Positions 48,487-58,760 of a stretch of DNA of 64,000 nucleotides are shown in pieces. Within the stretch, counting starts at the first letter, position 1; each line of letters opens with the position of its first letter. The notes below the pieces were generated by a model. The model was not told where the DNA came from, did no database searches, and was given only the letters and a program-made list of their open reading frames with translations. This DNA comes from Bettongia penicillata ogilbyi (lineage: Eukaryota > Chordata > Mammalia > Diprotodontia > Potoroidae): contig JAJHZJ010000336.1 in NCBI GenBank assembly GCA_023548195.1, positions 558,001 to 622,000 of the forward strand, in the 5' to 3' direction. The translations under genes were made by a program, and so were the position numbers.

Positions 48487-49300
48487 TCACTTCATTGTCT
48501 TCTAATAAAAACAGGGGGAAAGTTTGGATTTGCAGTCCCTCCTGTTGAACCATCCCTGGCTTTGACTGTCAATGTAACTCACACTAGCAGGCTGACACCA
48601 AGTAGCCAGCAGCCCCTCTCCAGCACTGGAGAAACATATTTAGCCCCCATGGAACTTCAAGAGAACGCCATAGTCACGAGAAGCAGACTGACAGGGCTGG
48701 TTGGAAAAAGAAATACCAAACTATTGCACTGGAAACCCAGACTGAGATCACCTTCTGCCTCATAACCATCCTTTTAAATCTGTGCTTGTTTCAGAAATCC
48801 GGACCCAGGTCATTTACGTATCATTAAAAACAGCATCCAGCTCAAAAGGAAATCAGCCCTCCGGTAAACACCACTCTGCAGAACCTCTCACTTTCATGTC
48901 ACCAATACAACCCCATCCACTCCCAATTATAAATGATGGTTAAAAAAAGAGAAATTCCTAAGGGGGAGGCAAAAAGGAATAGTCAATATTTTAAGGAGAG
49001 GGGGAAAACGTCTCCCCTCGCACCCGCACTCTTAACCCCCTAAACTACGTTCCAACAAATGAGCCGATAGCACCAGAAGCTGTTTATATCTCAAATCATT
49101 CGCAAAAAAATCTTTTTTTCAAACACGAACCCGAAACCGGAAAGAAGGGGAAACAGTTGTGTCAGGTTGGGATGAGGGGTGTACTTTAGTCTGCGGTATT
49201 CCCAGTGGTCTTAGGAAGGGAGAAACGGGCGACTGGTAGAATTTGAGAGCCCCGATTCTCCAAGACTTTCAGAATCAGGAATGCTGGGAGGACCAGCCCT
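47220..49300. other. Intron 1, no recognised element except a CA repeat
   Basis: The only clear item is (CA)n at 48451-48490. Short frames (47381-47671, 48065-48295) have no recognisable domains. Confidence 0.5.
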
Positions 49301-49981
49301 CTGAATCAGAAGCGTCTTAGCATAGCCTGGACGCTGCAGCTGTCGCGGAGGGAGGGAAGTGTAGATGGGCTGGAGGTGGAGTGAGCGGGGGAGGGGGAGT
49401 CAGAGCTAGGGGCTCAGAAGCGACATCAATGGCGCCACCTCCTGATGCTACAGGGTCCGGCAAAACGCAGCTATCCGAGAAAAGGAAAAGGGGCCAGCGG
49501 GTCAGGGGCCCCGACATCCTCCTCTCCAGCCTCAGTACCAAGCTGATTCGCGCAGGTGGAGGGGGAAGGAGGAGAAAACTAGCAAAGGTGAAGGGTATTC
49601 CTTGCAGGTCTTTTTTTTTCTTTTTTTCTTTTTTCCCTCCAGGGAGGAAGGGGAGATGGAGGCATTTTTCCTTCTGTGTTTCAAACTTTTATTCTGTCTC
49701 GCCTCCTGCCTGAGCTCACCTAGGCTACCCCTTAGCCAGGGTTTGTCGAGGGCAGAGGATGTCTCTTGAAACTGACACTGGCGACCAGAGCGGAGCGGGG
49801 CTGAGCAGCCAGCCCCAGAAAGGCAGGCTAGGTCCATCTAGGGGACTAGATGGGGGACTAGGTCCATCGCCCCTGCCCCTCCGGAATGAGGAAAAACCAG
49901 GTCTATGGTCGCTGTCAGTCCGTCCAGTCATGCCCACTCCCGATCCACACCGCACACTCGGCGAAACACACATGTCACAAT

Positions 49982-50020
49982 CGCACGCGCGCGCACACAC
50001 GCACACACACACACACACAC
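49982..50020. repeat. (CG)n/(CA)n tract in intron 1 near the donor
   Basis: 39 bp of alternating CG then CA steps, 430 bp inside intron 1 from the donor. Z-DNA-prone. Confidence 0.9.
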
Positions 50021-50445
50021 CTTGCTTGCCACCGCCCCTCCTGCTCCCTCCATACAGCTTGAAAACACTCGCAGAGACCCCACCCCGCACCCAGTTCAAT
50101 CCCTCAACCCTGGGGGTCGTTGGTAAACAAACGCACACGCCTTCCTCTCTCTAACTCAGCTAACCTGTTAGGGGTGCAGAGAAGGGGAAGGGAGAGACTG
50201 ATCAAAGAGCCGGACTATCAAGCTTCTCCCAAAGTGGGGCGAGCAAGTCTCCGCTCTCCCTCTCCCAGCGTCCCGGCGTAACTGAGGGAGCCGGCCCCAA
50301 GCGCCGGCGGAGCAAGCTTAAGGACGGACTGAAAGGGGGACAGACGGGCAGGTGGAGAGACAGGCATGCACACAAGCGGACAGACTAACACACACACAGG
50401 CAGGGGGACAGACTCCATGTACACAGGCGAACAGGGAGGCACGGT

Positions 50446-50451
50446 ACTCAC
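50446..50451 (-). other. SORCS3: Splice donor of SORCS3 exon 1
   Basis: On the minus strand the exon end AACAGCAGC is followed by GTGAGT, a consensus 5' splice site. It falls exactly where the conserved receptor sequence (SGYNSS) stops, and leaves phase 0. Confidence 0.9.
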
Positions 50452-51099
50452 GCTGCTGTTGTATCCGGACCAATGAACCATGGCTTGGTTGTGCGCCGAG
50501 TCCCCGGTCAGGGCGAACGAGGTGCTGGTCAGTTTGAGCTCTTCTGCCGCCGCCCCCCGAGCTCTCGGCCCCCTCCCTTCTTCCTGGGAGCCCTTGGCCG
50601 GCGGCCGGCTTCCTCGCGATCCGTCCGCCGGGGAATTTCCCCGGCTGCCCCAGTGGGCCAGGGAGCCTGGGGGCTGCGCCCGGCGACTCCTCCTAGCCCC
50701 AAGCTTTCCTTGCGCAGCTGGAGAAGACCCCCTGAGCTCCACAAAACCGAGGCCCCAGGGCGCTCTCTCCTCCTGCCCCCCAGCCGCGTCCTCCTCTTCC
50801 TCTTCTTCTTCCTCCGCCTGGCTGCCACCGCCACCACCGGGATAAGGCATCTCCTCCCGGGGCCAGCGCCCCAGACCCTCTCCTCTCCCCGCCTCCGGCT
50901 CCGGCCACTGGCCCGAGACTCCCCGCTGCGAGAACAGCGGCAGCTGGGGCTGTGAGGCGGGGGCACCGCCGCCGCTGCCGCCGCCGCCCCAAGTGATCTC
51001 GGCCCCAGCTAGGACCCAAGTAGAGAGGAGCAGGAGCCCAGTCCGGGCAATGGGCGCCCCCGGCCAGCCTGCGGGGCGCTCGGTGGCTGCCGCCTCCAT
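50452..51099 (-). CDS. SORCS3: SORCS3 first coding exon (codons 1-216, gene continues off the left end)
   Basis: Type I membrane sorting receptor of the VPS10-domain (sortilin) family; in other mammals SorCS3 is a neuronal postsynaptic trafficking receptor. The 216 codons begin MEAAATERPAGWPGAP, close to the mammalian SORCS3 N-terminus as I recall it, and share its hydrophobic segment TGLLLLSTWVLAGAEITW. A signal peptide covers about residues 1-33. Residues 34-185 are a low-complexity propeptide with Gly runs, a nine-Glu run (95-103) and a furin-type RRSRR site at 136-140. Residues 186-216 are the conserved entry to the receptor domain, including STSFALTGDSAHNQAMVHWSG and an N-S-S glycosylation sequon at 214-216. 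The start ATG has G at -3 and G at +4, a strong context. The exon ends in phase 0 at a GTGAGT donor. The frame stays open into the intron to 50218, but that tail (from VSTVPPC on) is not receptor-like. SORCS1 is less likely because its N-terminus differs. No later exon lies in this window. Confidence 0.95.
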
Positions 51100-51183
51100 C
51101 CCGCTGCGGCTCCCGCTGCTGGGCTGGCTGGTCCGTTGGCGCCGAGGTGCGGGGTCCGGCGTGGGGGGTAGGGGGGGAGAGAA

Positions 51184-51200
51184 ATGTGCGCGCGCGTGTG
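51184..51200. repeat. Alternating purine-pyrimidine (TGTGCGCG) tract
   Basis: Seventeen bases strictly alternate purine and pyrimidine, with a CGCGCGCG core, 85 bp upstream of the SORCS3 start codon. This is a classic Z-DNA-prone sequence. Confidence 0.85.
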
Positions 51201-51295
51201 GGGAGTGGGAAGGGGAGGGGGAGGGGGCAGGCGGGGGGAAGGAGGGTGTCTCCCGCCGCCTGGAGATCCTCAGCGCTCCTCTCTACTCTTCCCTC

Positions 51296-51298
<3 letters not shown>

Positions 51299-51378
<80 letters not shown>
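51299..51378. repeat. (TC)40 / (GA)40 microsatellite beside the SORCS3 start
   Basis: A pure 80-bp TC run on the plus strand, which is GA on the SORCS3 sense strand. It begins 200 bp upstream of the start codon and sits inside the CpG island. A mirror-symmetric polypurine tract of this length can form triplex (H-) DNA and binds GAGA-type factors. Length is likely to vary between individuals. Confidence 0.97.
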
Positions 51379-51383
<5 letters not shown>

Positions 51384-51958
51384 CTCTCCTCTCTCTCTTC
51401 CAAAAAGGAGAGAAATAAATACTATTTTGTGTTTAAAGGAAAAAAACGAACAAAAATCTCCCTGGCCCGCTGGAGGGGCAGGGAGAATAATAAGGGCCCA
51501 CCCCAGCAGAGTCTGGAGTAGAGCGAGCTCGGGGAACACCTACAGCAGCTCTCCCCTTCCCCTAATCCAGGCTACACAACTCCTCTCCCTCCCCGACAGA
51601 GTTCGAGGTTGCTTCCTGTGCTATTCCGAGGGATTTCCCCCCTTGGCGCTGGAGGGGGAGGGTGGCGAGGGAGGAGGGATGGTGCAGGCGGTGGGAAGTG
51701 AGTGGGGTGGGGGAATGCTGATAGGGGAGGAGGAAAGTGTTTCTGAGAGAAACTATTCCCGTTTGAGGAGCTGAACAAGTGACTGAAGCAGCCTAGCGGG
51801 GGTGGAGCTGTTCGCGAGCCGAGCGCTGAAATCGACCCAGGAAATTCCACTCACCCAGGGGCGTCTTGCGGCCAGTCCCCCCGCGCCAAGCATCCCCAGG
51901 CATCCCCTGGGATTTCACGCTTAAAGGGGTGGGATGGGAGTGAAGCTGAGGAGGCACC

Positions 51959-51996
51959 TGTGTGTGTGTGTGTGTGTGTGTGCGTGCGTGCGTGCA
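51959..51996. repeat. (TG)n(CGTG)n tract at the CpG island edge
   Basis: About 38 bp of TG repeats passing into CGTG repeats. Z-DNA-prone, and it marks the upstream edge of the CpG island. Confidence 0.9.
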
Positions 51997-52540
51997 GGTG
52001 TGTGTACTAGGGCGAGAGCGTGGATGAGGACGAAATTTAGGCGTATGGATGCGCGTGTATGCGAGTGCGAGTGTAGGATGTGTGTATCTGAGGTGTATGA
52101 GGCTTGTACATGAGTGTGCACGTGGTGTGAACAGAAGTGGGGAGAAGGGACAGGTGAACGAGAGAGGAAAGGGAGAACAGTGGCTGTGTGCAAGAGGCCA
52201 CAACCTGTACAACGTTGGTTCCTGCTCAGCCTAAACAAATCAGTTGGGGGGGAATGTCTGAGCTCTCACACCTCACTGGAAGACCTTTCCGTATCTCCAC
52301 ACCCTTCCCCCTAGACCACACTGGCCTCAGGAGTCGCAACTGGACAGATTGTATAAGCTGACACAAACCTCCATACAGCTTGAAAACATTTTTTACACGG
52401 TTCCTTTTTCTTAACCACACTGAGAAAAGTGGAGGGAAAAAAGTGTGTGGGAGGGAGCGGAGAAATCTCAGAGACAAACAGAGAGAGAGTGACAGAGAGA
52501 CCTACGGAGAGGAGGAGGAGGAGGAAGAGGAAGAGTAGGA

Positions 52541-52656
52541 TGAAGTGAAGCTGGTGACCTGCACAGCCCTCCCTCACTCAAAACAAAGTCAAGTGCAAGT
52601 CATGTCATCATTTCTCTGATGGCACGATCTTCTTCGGTAATGAAGGATCGACACAA
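52541..52656 (+). repeat. LINE-tailed marsupial SINE in the SORCS3 upstream flank
   Basis: 'gtgaagctggtgacctgcacagccctccctcactc...' with tail 'gatggcacgatcttcttcggtaatgaaggatcgac'. Near-identical in part to 27460-27540. Lies 1.4 kb upstream of the SORCS3 start codon. Confidence 0.7.
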
Positions 52657-52659
52657 GGC

Positions 52660-53560
52660 CGGGCAAGGAATCCTGGACCCTTCCCTTGGATCTCTGAGAA
52701 GCCCCCATTCTGTCTCCACAGTCACCTCCTCTTTTCCGGACCCATCCATTCTTCCCCAGAAAATGTAAAGCGCTGGTCTGTAATCCTCTTTTTCTCTGCC
52801 TTTCCAAAGGAGAGTTTCCTTCATTTAAAGCTGTTCTTTTACAATGCATGTAAAGAGTTTGAAGGTAATAGAGCTACTGTAGCCCTTCACTGGACTCTTC
52901 CGCACTGGAAGAGCCTGAAGACTGGGGACTTTGGCTAGAGTTAGGGTTAGTGGAGATGGAGGAGAGAGGGTAAGAGAGATTCTGGATAAGATACTTCACC
53001 TAAAAAGCAGCAATGACAAGGCATTCCGACTCATCTTCGACAGGTGTTTCCTTCACTGTTGAAACTGGATTAATTTCTAGAATCCACTGAGATGAGAACA
53101 GCTTTGGGGAAGGATAGACAAATGGGAATTACTATATTTGAGTTTAGAGAAGGGTTGGGTGAGAAGGGGATTTGGACAGCGAAGGATGTATTAAAGAAAC
53201 TCAAAAGAGTCAGGTTCTCATTAAGGATACTAGCCCAGAATTCTCTTTACCTGTGTGGTTTCATGATTAAAATAAGTTGGCCTAAACCATCTCTAAATTC
53301 ACTTCCAACCTGGAATTAGAATCATAGAATTCAAAACTAGAAGGGAGGAAAGACCCAGTAACTGATGAATGTAGTTGGAAAAAATTCTGAGCTGAGAGGT
53401 ATTGTAGGTTCTGTTCACTAACTCACTACATTGCCTCAGGCTCTTCTCCCTTTCTGGGACTCAGTTCTCCACTCTGTAAAATATTAATATCTGGCATTTA
53501 CATAAATTTGTGATTTCATCAATATAAGGATCTCCCAGACAAAGAAACTCCCTCTACTAA
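52660..53560. other. Upstream flank, no recognised element
   Basis: Only weak traces, for example 'gaatcatagaattcaaaactagaaggg' near 53321, a possible reversed SINE/CR1 start. Confidence 0.4.
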
Positions 53561-53569
53561 TTCAGGTCA

Positions 53570-53880
53570 GCCCCTCTTCTGTAATTTGTAGTCTAAGACG
53601 GTTGTCTAGAGCCCTGGGATGTTTTAAGTAACTTGCCCAAAATTACACAGTCAGTATATGTCCCAGGCTGGATTTGAATACAAGTAACTTCAGAGGCTAG
53701 TTGTCTATCCACTAGGCCATGATTTCTCTTAATAAGAGTTTAAAGTTTGTTTTAAAAAAAAACTTCATATTTCTCATTTGATCCTCAACAATTCCATGAG
53801 ATAGATACTTCAGAGATTATGATTTCCATTTTTACAGATGAGAAAATTGACTTCCTTGCTTGGCTCAAAACTGCAAGAGG
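53570..53880 (-). repeat. Two MIR/CORE-SINE fragments
   Basis: 'aacttgcccaaaattacacagtcagta...ctggatttgaatacaagt...ctatccactaggccatga' (53570-53735), then 'catttgatcctcaacaattcc...ttacagatgagaaaattga' (53745-53880). Confidence 0.7.
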
Positions 53881-54770
53881 TCCAGAGAGATAGTATCACA
53901 ACACGATGACCTTCTAGGATTTTATCTTGAATTGGAGGAGGGGAAGGGGCGGGGTGTTGCTTCTTTCTTGGACTGAACTATGCAGTAAGGGAGCAAAGGA
54001 GTTTACAATTCCGGAGTCTGCCAGGGTCTAAGATAAAAATTTGCTTTCGGTGCCCTGGAGGGGTGTAGGGGGGAGGGAAGGAAATACTGTTATGTAAGCG
54101 GACAGGGACGTCTGAAAAAAACACAGGAGAGTGTTCTGAAAAGTCTGAAGATGTCCCGGTGTGTTGTGTTTAAATCCGAGAGTTCCTTGTAAGTAGAAAG
54201 AAAAGTTTATAAAAGGATTTGCGAATCCGCCTGAGCGATGCTGACTTGCCATACTCAGGTCCCTAGCGCCCCTGCTGGGTACCGACAGCTCTGCAATGTA
54301 AACTGGAGGCAGGGCAAGGGCCTAGCTGGTTGGAGACCAGGATTCTTGGACTCTGGAGGTCGGAGAGAAACTGTTGCAAAAGAGAACTCCTTTCTTAGGG
54401 TGTGAGTTGGAAGTATCTGGGACTGCCAGGTAGTATATCAGACCAGGGTCTTCTGTGCAAAAGGACGTATTTTCACAGGGTTAGGTGGGAGGAGAGAGGT
54501 TCTAATCTCACGCACTCAAGCGCTTGTAGATGCACCAGACTTGTCCGCTATGTCCTAGTGAGCCCATTCTCCGACTTCCACCGCTGAGGCCTCTCACCTC
54601 AAGGTCTGTGACAAGGACAGAGGAAGTCAAATTCTGCAAGAGCCAAAGGTGGGGGTTGCACTGCAAGAAGAAAAGGGGAAAATCTCAAGGGATTTAGAGA
54701 CCTGAGGTACACCTTAAGTTATCAAGAATAGGGAACAAAACTGATAGAGAAGGAATAGCTAATGTTTTTA
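53881..54770. other. Upstream flank, no recognised element
   Basis: Locally higher GC around 54.0-54.6 kb, but no gene or clear repeat was identified. Confidence 0.4.
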
Positions 54771-56350
54771 GGATGAAATGGAGGAGAATGTGATGGATGT
54801 TAAGCCACGGGAAGAGAGAGAATCCAGCAGGAAGGGATGGTCAGGAGTGCCATGGGCAGAAGAAAATTCAACTAGAATTAGAATTGACCAAAGGCAAAGG
54901 GATTTGGTGATTTGGATGTCACTGGCAACCTTTGATGGGGGTATTTTCAATGGAATAGTTAAGGTGAAATCAGATGACAGGGCAATAAAGAGAGAATAAG
55001 CAAAAATTGGGACATCAATAAATAGGCAACTTTTTTTGTTTCAGTACAACAATCAAAAGATAGCTTTAAGAAAAATTCTGGAGAGATCAGAGTATGTTGG
55101 TAATCAGAGAAGCCAGTGACAAGGGAAAGGCTGAAGATGAATGAGAGGTAAAGGATGATTACTCCTGAAGGAGGCTGAAGTGAAGAGGTTACAGGACACA
55201 GGAAGATGGATTAGCCTTAATGAGAGATTAAGGATACCTTAAGGGAAAGGATACCAAAGGGAAAGAAGAAGAGTGGACAATGTGATTGAGCACCTTTCTG
55301 GAACAGAAGGAAATTGAGGGAACTTTCTTTGAATGGCCTCTGTCTTCCCAATGAAGTAGGTTACTTCAATCTGCTAAAACTGAGGGGTGACATACCTTTT
55401 GGGAGGAAGAAGAAAATGTCTGGGAAAGTCACTGAAGAATGAGATGCAGAAAAGAGTAGAAGGGTTGTCAAACAGTAGTACAAGCCCGTATCAGGTTATA
55501 TGTAAACTTGAAGTGGCACAAACCATGTCTATTTTTCTCTTTCTTTGATGATATTTAGCAGTCCAAGAGCAGGAGTAAAGAAATCAAATGGTGTATCTAG
55601 GGATGGGATTATAAATTTGAGATCAGCAGAAAGTCAAGGAGCAAGTGACAACCACTGAAAAATTAAAATGGTAGAGCACAGGATGAAGGCTGTGAAAGGA
55701 TACAAACCAAAGCAGCCCAGAGAAGGTTGAATGAAAGAGTAAAAATGAGTCAGAGACAAGTAAGTTAAGTGTGAGTTTAAGTCAAAGGTAGAAGAACAGG
55801 AGGTTGTGATCAGACAGTAGAATTTCCAAGTTCAGGATTTCTAAGAGGCAGCAAGTTTTAAGATATGGCTCTACCAATAAAGAAAGGGGGGGAACTGAAG
55901 AAATTGAGCAATTGAGAGGTTAGGCTGTTAAAGGAATTGTCCAAATGAATATTAGTCTGTGATAATGACAGTGACAGTGAATAGAATGGGAATGAAAAAC
56001 TGTAAGCAAAATGCTAAATTAGGAAAGTTGGAAGGGTGAATTGAACTTCTGTAGATGGCAGCAGAATGGGAAGAGGGTAGTATAGAGTAAATGGATTTCA
56101 AAAAAGGAAAGTTAAGGAGGCAAGGAGTTGTGCAGGTAGAGAAAGGAATATTATCTGACTCTATCTCTGGTCCTATGAGTTATCATGGTGGGAGAAATAC
56201 ATTCCAAATGAGAGGAAGTACAGGACTGTGATGTCCTCAGACAATAGTCATGTTTCAGTTAAAGGAACAAGGTGGAAGGGGTGTTGGTGAAAAATCATGA
56301 ATGTAGGGGAATTTTTTGATAACTGGAGAATCCAAAATGCATCTTGGAGA
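54771..56350 (-). mobile_element. Possible L2-type LINE 5' region, heavily decayed
   Basis: 1.5 kb of strikingly purine-rich plus-strand sequence, as seen in reversed L2. Phrases such as 'gtagatggcagcagaatgggaagagggtagtatagag' and 'tctgtgataatgacagtgac' resemble reversed 5' L2. No frame survives. Confidence 0.35.
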
Positions 56351-56395
56351 TGAGTTAGAAAAGAAGTTCCCAAAATGAAGTATATGTGACTCTAT

Positions 56396-56465
56396 GGTGT
56401 GTGTGTTTGTGTGATATGTGTGTATATGTATACACACACACACACATACATATATTTATATATTT
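56396..56465. repeat. (TG)n/(CA)n/(TA)n compound microsatellite
   Basis: GT-rich then CA-rich then TA-rich alternating tract next to the SINE tail at 56485. Confidence 0.85.
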
Positions 56466-56484
56466 GTTATCATTAATTCATCTC

Positions 56485-56706
56485 ATTTATGTCTGCTGAC
56501 TTTTCATGATACCATTTTGGGTTTTCTTGGCAAAGATACTGAAGTGGTTTGCCATTTCCTTCTCCAGCTCATTTTACAGATGAGGAACTGAGACAAGTAG
56601 GGTTAAGTGACTTGCCCAGGGCCACTAGTAAGTGTCTGAGGATGTATCTGCACTCATGAAGATGAGTCTTTCTGATTCCAAACCCAGTGCAGCACCTAGC
56701 TGCCCA
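56485..56706 (-). repeat. Marsupial SINE, nearly full length
   Basis: 'gggttttcttggcaaagatactgaagtggtttgccatttccttctccag...aagtgacttgcccagggcc...ccagtgcagcacctagctgccc' is the reversed SINE. Confidence 0.92.
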
Positions 56707-57339
56707 TATATGTTGCACATGTATATATACATATGTAATAAGAACCTTGTCAGTGGGTACAGGGATTATTTGGTAAATATCCCTATTATCCTATTAAAGT
56801 ATTTCAAAAGTAGTAGGGTAAATTAAAAAGATACACCAAATAAAGTTTTGCTTAGTGTAAAATTAATCAATTTTATTTTTATATGTATATTCATGGGAAA
56901 TGTTGAAATTTATTTTTTTTCATATTGAATAGGGATTAGAGGAAGTTTATTGAAAATCAAAGGGTAAAGAGACCAAAAAAGACTGGGAACCCTTCTGTTA
57001 TGAGATGAGTAAACTAGGATGAAGTAAGAATGAGGATTAGTCGGACTGATCAGAATGGAGATGTGGGAGTAAGAGGACATAGGATGGGCAGGCAGTGTAT
57101 ATCATAAAACAATGAGAGTGGATGGCTGGAACTGGGATATCAACATATGAGAGTAGCCTAATGCATCATGCTTTATCCAACATTAGAAATGAAATAAGGA
57201 GTTCTGTTGTTTTGGAGGATAACTACATTAAATCTTGCCCTCAAATATACTTTCTGCTCTCAGTGACAGTACTGTGGGGCTTCTAGGCTCCTGGGTGAGA
57301 GACTAAGAGGAGACTAATGCAAGGCTGGCACTTGACTTC

Positions 57340-58760
57340 CTTAAAAATAGGGCACTTTGGGTTAGCCTCATTTTTTTTGACAAATTTCTAGGTTGTCAGT
57401 TCAGGGGAACACCTTACATATGGTATGCCTGGATTTTAGCAAAAAAATTTCATAGTATTTAATCTTTTCTTTTGGTAAAATGGGTCGATATAGATCGGAT
57501 TATAATAGGTAGATTCAGAACAGAAAACAACCAAATAGCACCATGGATAGAGCACCAGATCTGGAGTCAGAAAAATCTGAACTCAAATCCAACCTTGGAC
57601 ACTTACTAATTTTATGACCCTATGCAAGTCACTTAACTTCTGTTGTCCTCTACTGGAGAAGGAAATGGCAAACCTCTCCAGTATCTTTGTCTAGAAAACC
57701 TCATGGACAACATGATCCAAGTGGTCACAAAGTGGTACACAACTGAACGATCGAACAAAGATTCAGAACTTGCTAAACAAATGAGGACAAAAGTGATTAT
57801 TTTTGGATTGATACCAATTTAAAGGGGAGGGGGAAGGAAGTAGTAGAATCTAGTAGAATACCATGGTTGGCCCTTTTCTGTTCAACATTTGTTGAACAAT
57901 GACTTGGATTAAGGCAGAAATTACATGCTTATCACATTTTCAGTTCTCAACTAAGAGCCAAGGAAGCTAAGGAGGATAGCCAACATTCATCACAGACTCA
58001 AGACCCGAAAAAATCTCAGCAAATTAAAATTATGAACCAAATCTTACAAAATGAAGATAAATAAAGATGGTTCCAAGTCTTAGTTATGCAAGTTCAAAAC
58101 AAAGGAAATACAACAAGCAACAGCTCATGTTTGTGTAGCACTTTAAGGTTGACAAAATGCCTCCCTTACAAATCACAATAGGCTGACTAGCCAATGCTTC
58201 ATATAAGGACCTGAGAATACTACAAACTCAATACCAGCCATCAGTACAACATGGAAGCCAACAAAGCTAATGCAGCCTTAGGTTACTTTGATAGAATAGA
58301 GTGAACAATGAGAAATGTTAGAGTGTCACTATAGTTTCCCCTGGTCAGATCACATTTGAAATACTGGATTTATGCCTGGTCTCCATACTTTATATTTTCA
58401 AAGGACAACTAGGAAGGGACTTGAAGTCAGGTTACACAAAGATCAATGAAAGGAATCAGGGTTTTCTCAGCCTGCAGAAGAGACATACTAGCTGAACTTA
58501 CAAAAGTTCTTACTGGGCTATTCTGTAAAAGAAAGATGAGACTGATTTTACTTAGCATCAGAGAAATTGGAGAGAGATATATTCTACTAGTGTCATCTGG
58601 AGTACAGTGACCTGACATTGGAAGTTCCAGAGGTTTTCAAGTGAATGCTGGATGGTCATTTGTTAGGGATCTTGTAGAGCATGATTTCTTCTCAGGGAAA
58701 AGGTTGGACTAGATTACCTCTGAGGTAGCTTTCAGGTCGGCATTCCAGTATGCTTCCTTG
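57340..58760 (+). mobile_element. CR1/L3-clade LINE, 3' ORF and 3' region, split by a SINE
   Basis: 'ttctaggttgtcagttcaggggaacaccttacatatggtatgcctggattttagcaaaaaaatttcatag' (the CR1 'DFSKAFD' region), then after the SINE 'gccaacaaagctaatgcagccttagg', 'tcccctggtcagatcacatttgaaatactgg' and 'gaccattt...ggttggactagattacctctgaggtagc'. About 1.2 kb of element, no intact frame. Confidence 0.85.
57528..57757 (+). repeat. Marsupial SINE inserted in CR1/L3, with target duplication
   Basis: 'ccatggatagagcaccagatctggagtc...cttactaattttatgacc...aaggaaatggcaaacctctccag'. AGATTCAGAAC occurs on both sides (57511-57521 and 57759-57769). Confidence 0.9.

Larger units (their letters stand above)
1..50451 (-). 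other. SORCS3: SORCS3 intron 1 (5' part)
   Basis: No second SORCS3 exon was found leftward of the donor, so the whole stretch is read as intron. Mammalian SORCS3 is known to span hundreds of kilobases with a very long first intron, which fits. The content is mostly interspersed repeats (L1, L2, CR1/L3, SINEs), microsatellites, and a few repeat-free blocks with dense transcription-factor-like motifs. The open reading frames inside it are short, low-complexity or repeat-derived. A separate gene nested in the intron cannot be excluded, but nothing supports one. Confidence 0.85.
51100..51440 (-). promoter_or_regulatory. SORCS3: SORCS3 5' leader / core promoter region
   Basis: This is the minus-strand sequence directly upstream of the start codon. 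It is GC-rich, with C/T-rich and G-rich runs on opposite strands, an alternating CG/TG tract (51184-51200) and a 40-unit GA repeat (51299-51378). The transcription start cannot be placed from sequence alone. Confidence 0.55.
49300..52050. promoter_or_regulatory. SORCS3: CpG island around SORCS3 exon 1
   Basis: GC content and CpG density rise sharply here compared with the AT-rich surroundings, with the densest CpG at about 50.2-51.2 kb over the exon and 5' leader. This is the usual picture for a developmentally regulated vertebrate promoter. The edges are soft: the left side fades near 49.3 kb and the right side near 52 kb, where a GT/CGTG run begins. No TATA box is evident just upstream of the start codon, as expected for a CpG-island promoter. 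Confidence 0.8.

Noticed and set aside
49381..50154. Plus-strand frames across the CpG island (e.g. 49381-49713, 49759-50154)
   Set aside because: Open by GC bias, antisense to or beside exon 1, with no recognisable protein features.
50218..50451. In-frame continuation of the SORCS3 reading frame (77 codons)
   Set aside because: It starts exactly at a GTGAGT donor and loses all similarity to the receptor family, so it is intron read-through.
1201..51378. Regular short repeats that might suggest a CRISPR array
   Set aside because: All are microsatellites or dispersed SINE/LINE copies with no repeat-spacer pattern, in a vertebrate genome.
50693..51403. 236-codon minus-strand frame overlapping exon 1 in another frame
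   Set aside because: Its N-terminus is the GA microsatellite (Arg/Glu repeats) and the rest is a GC-rich shadow of SORCS3.
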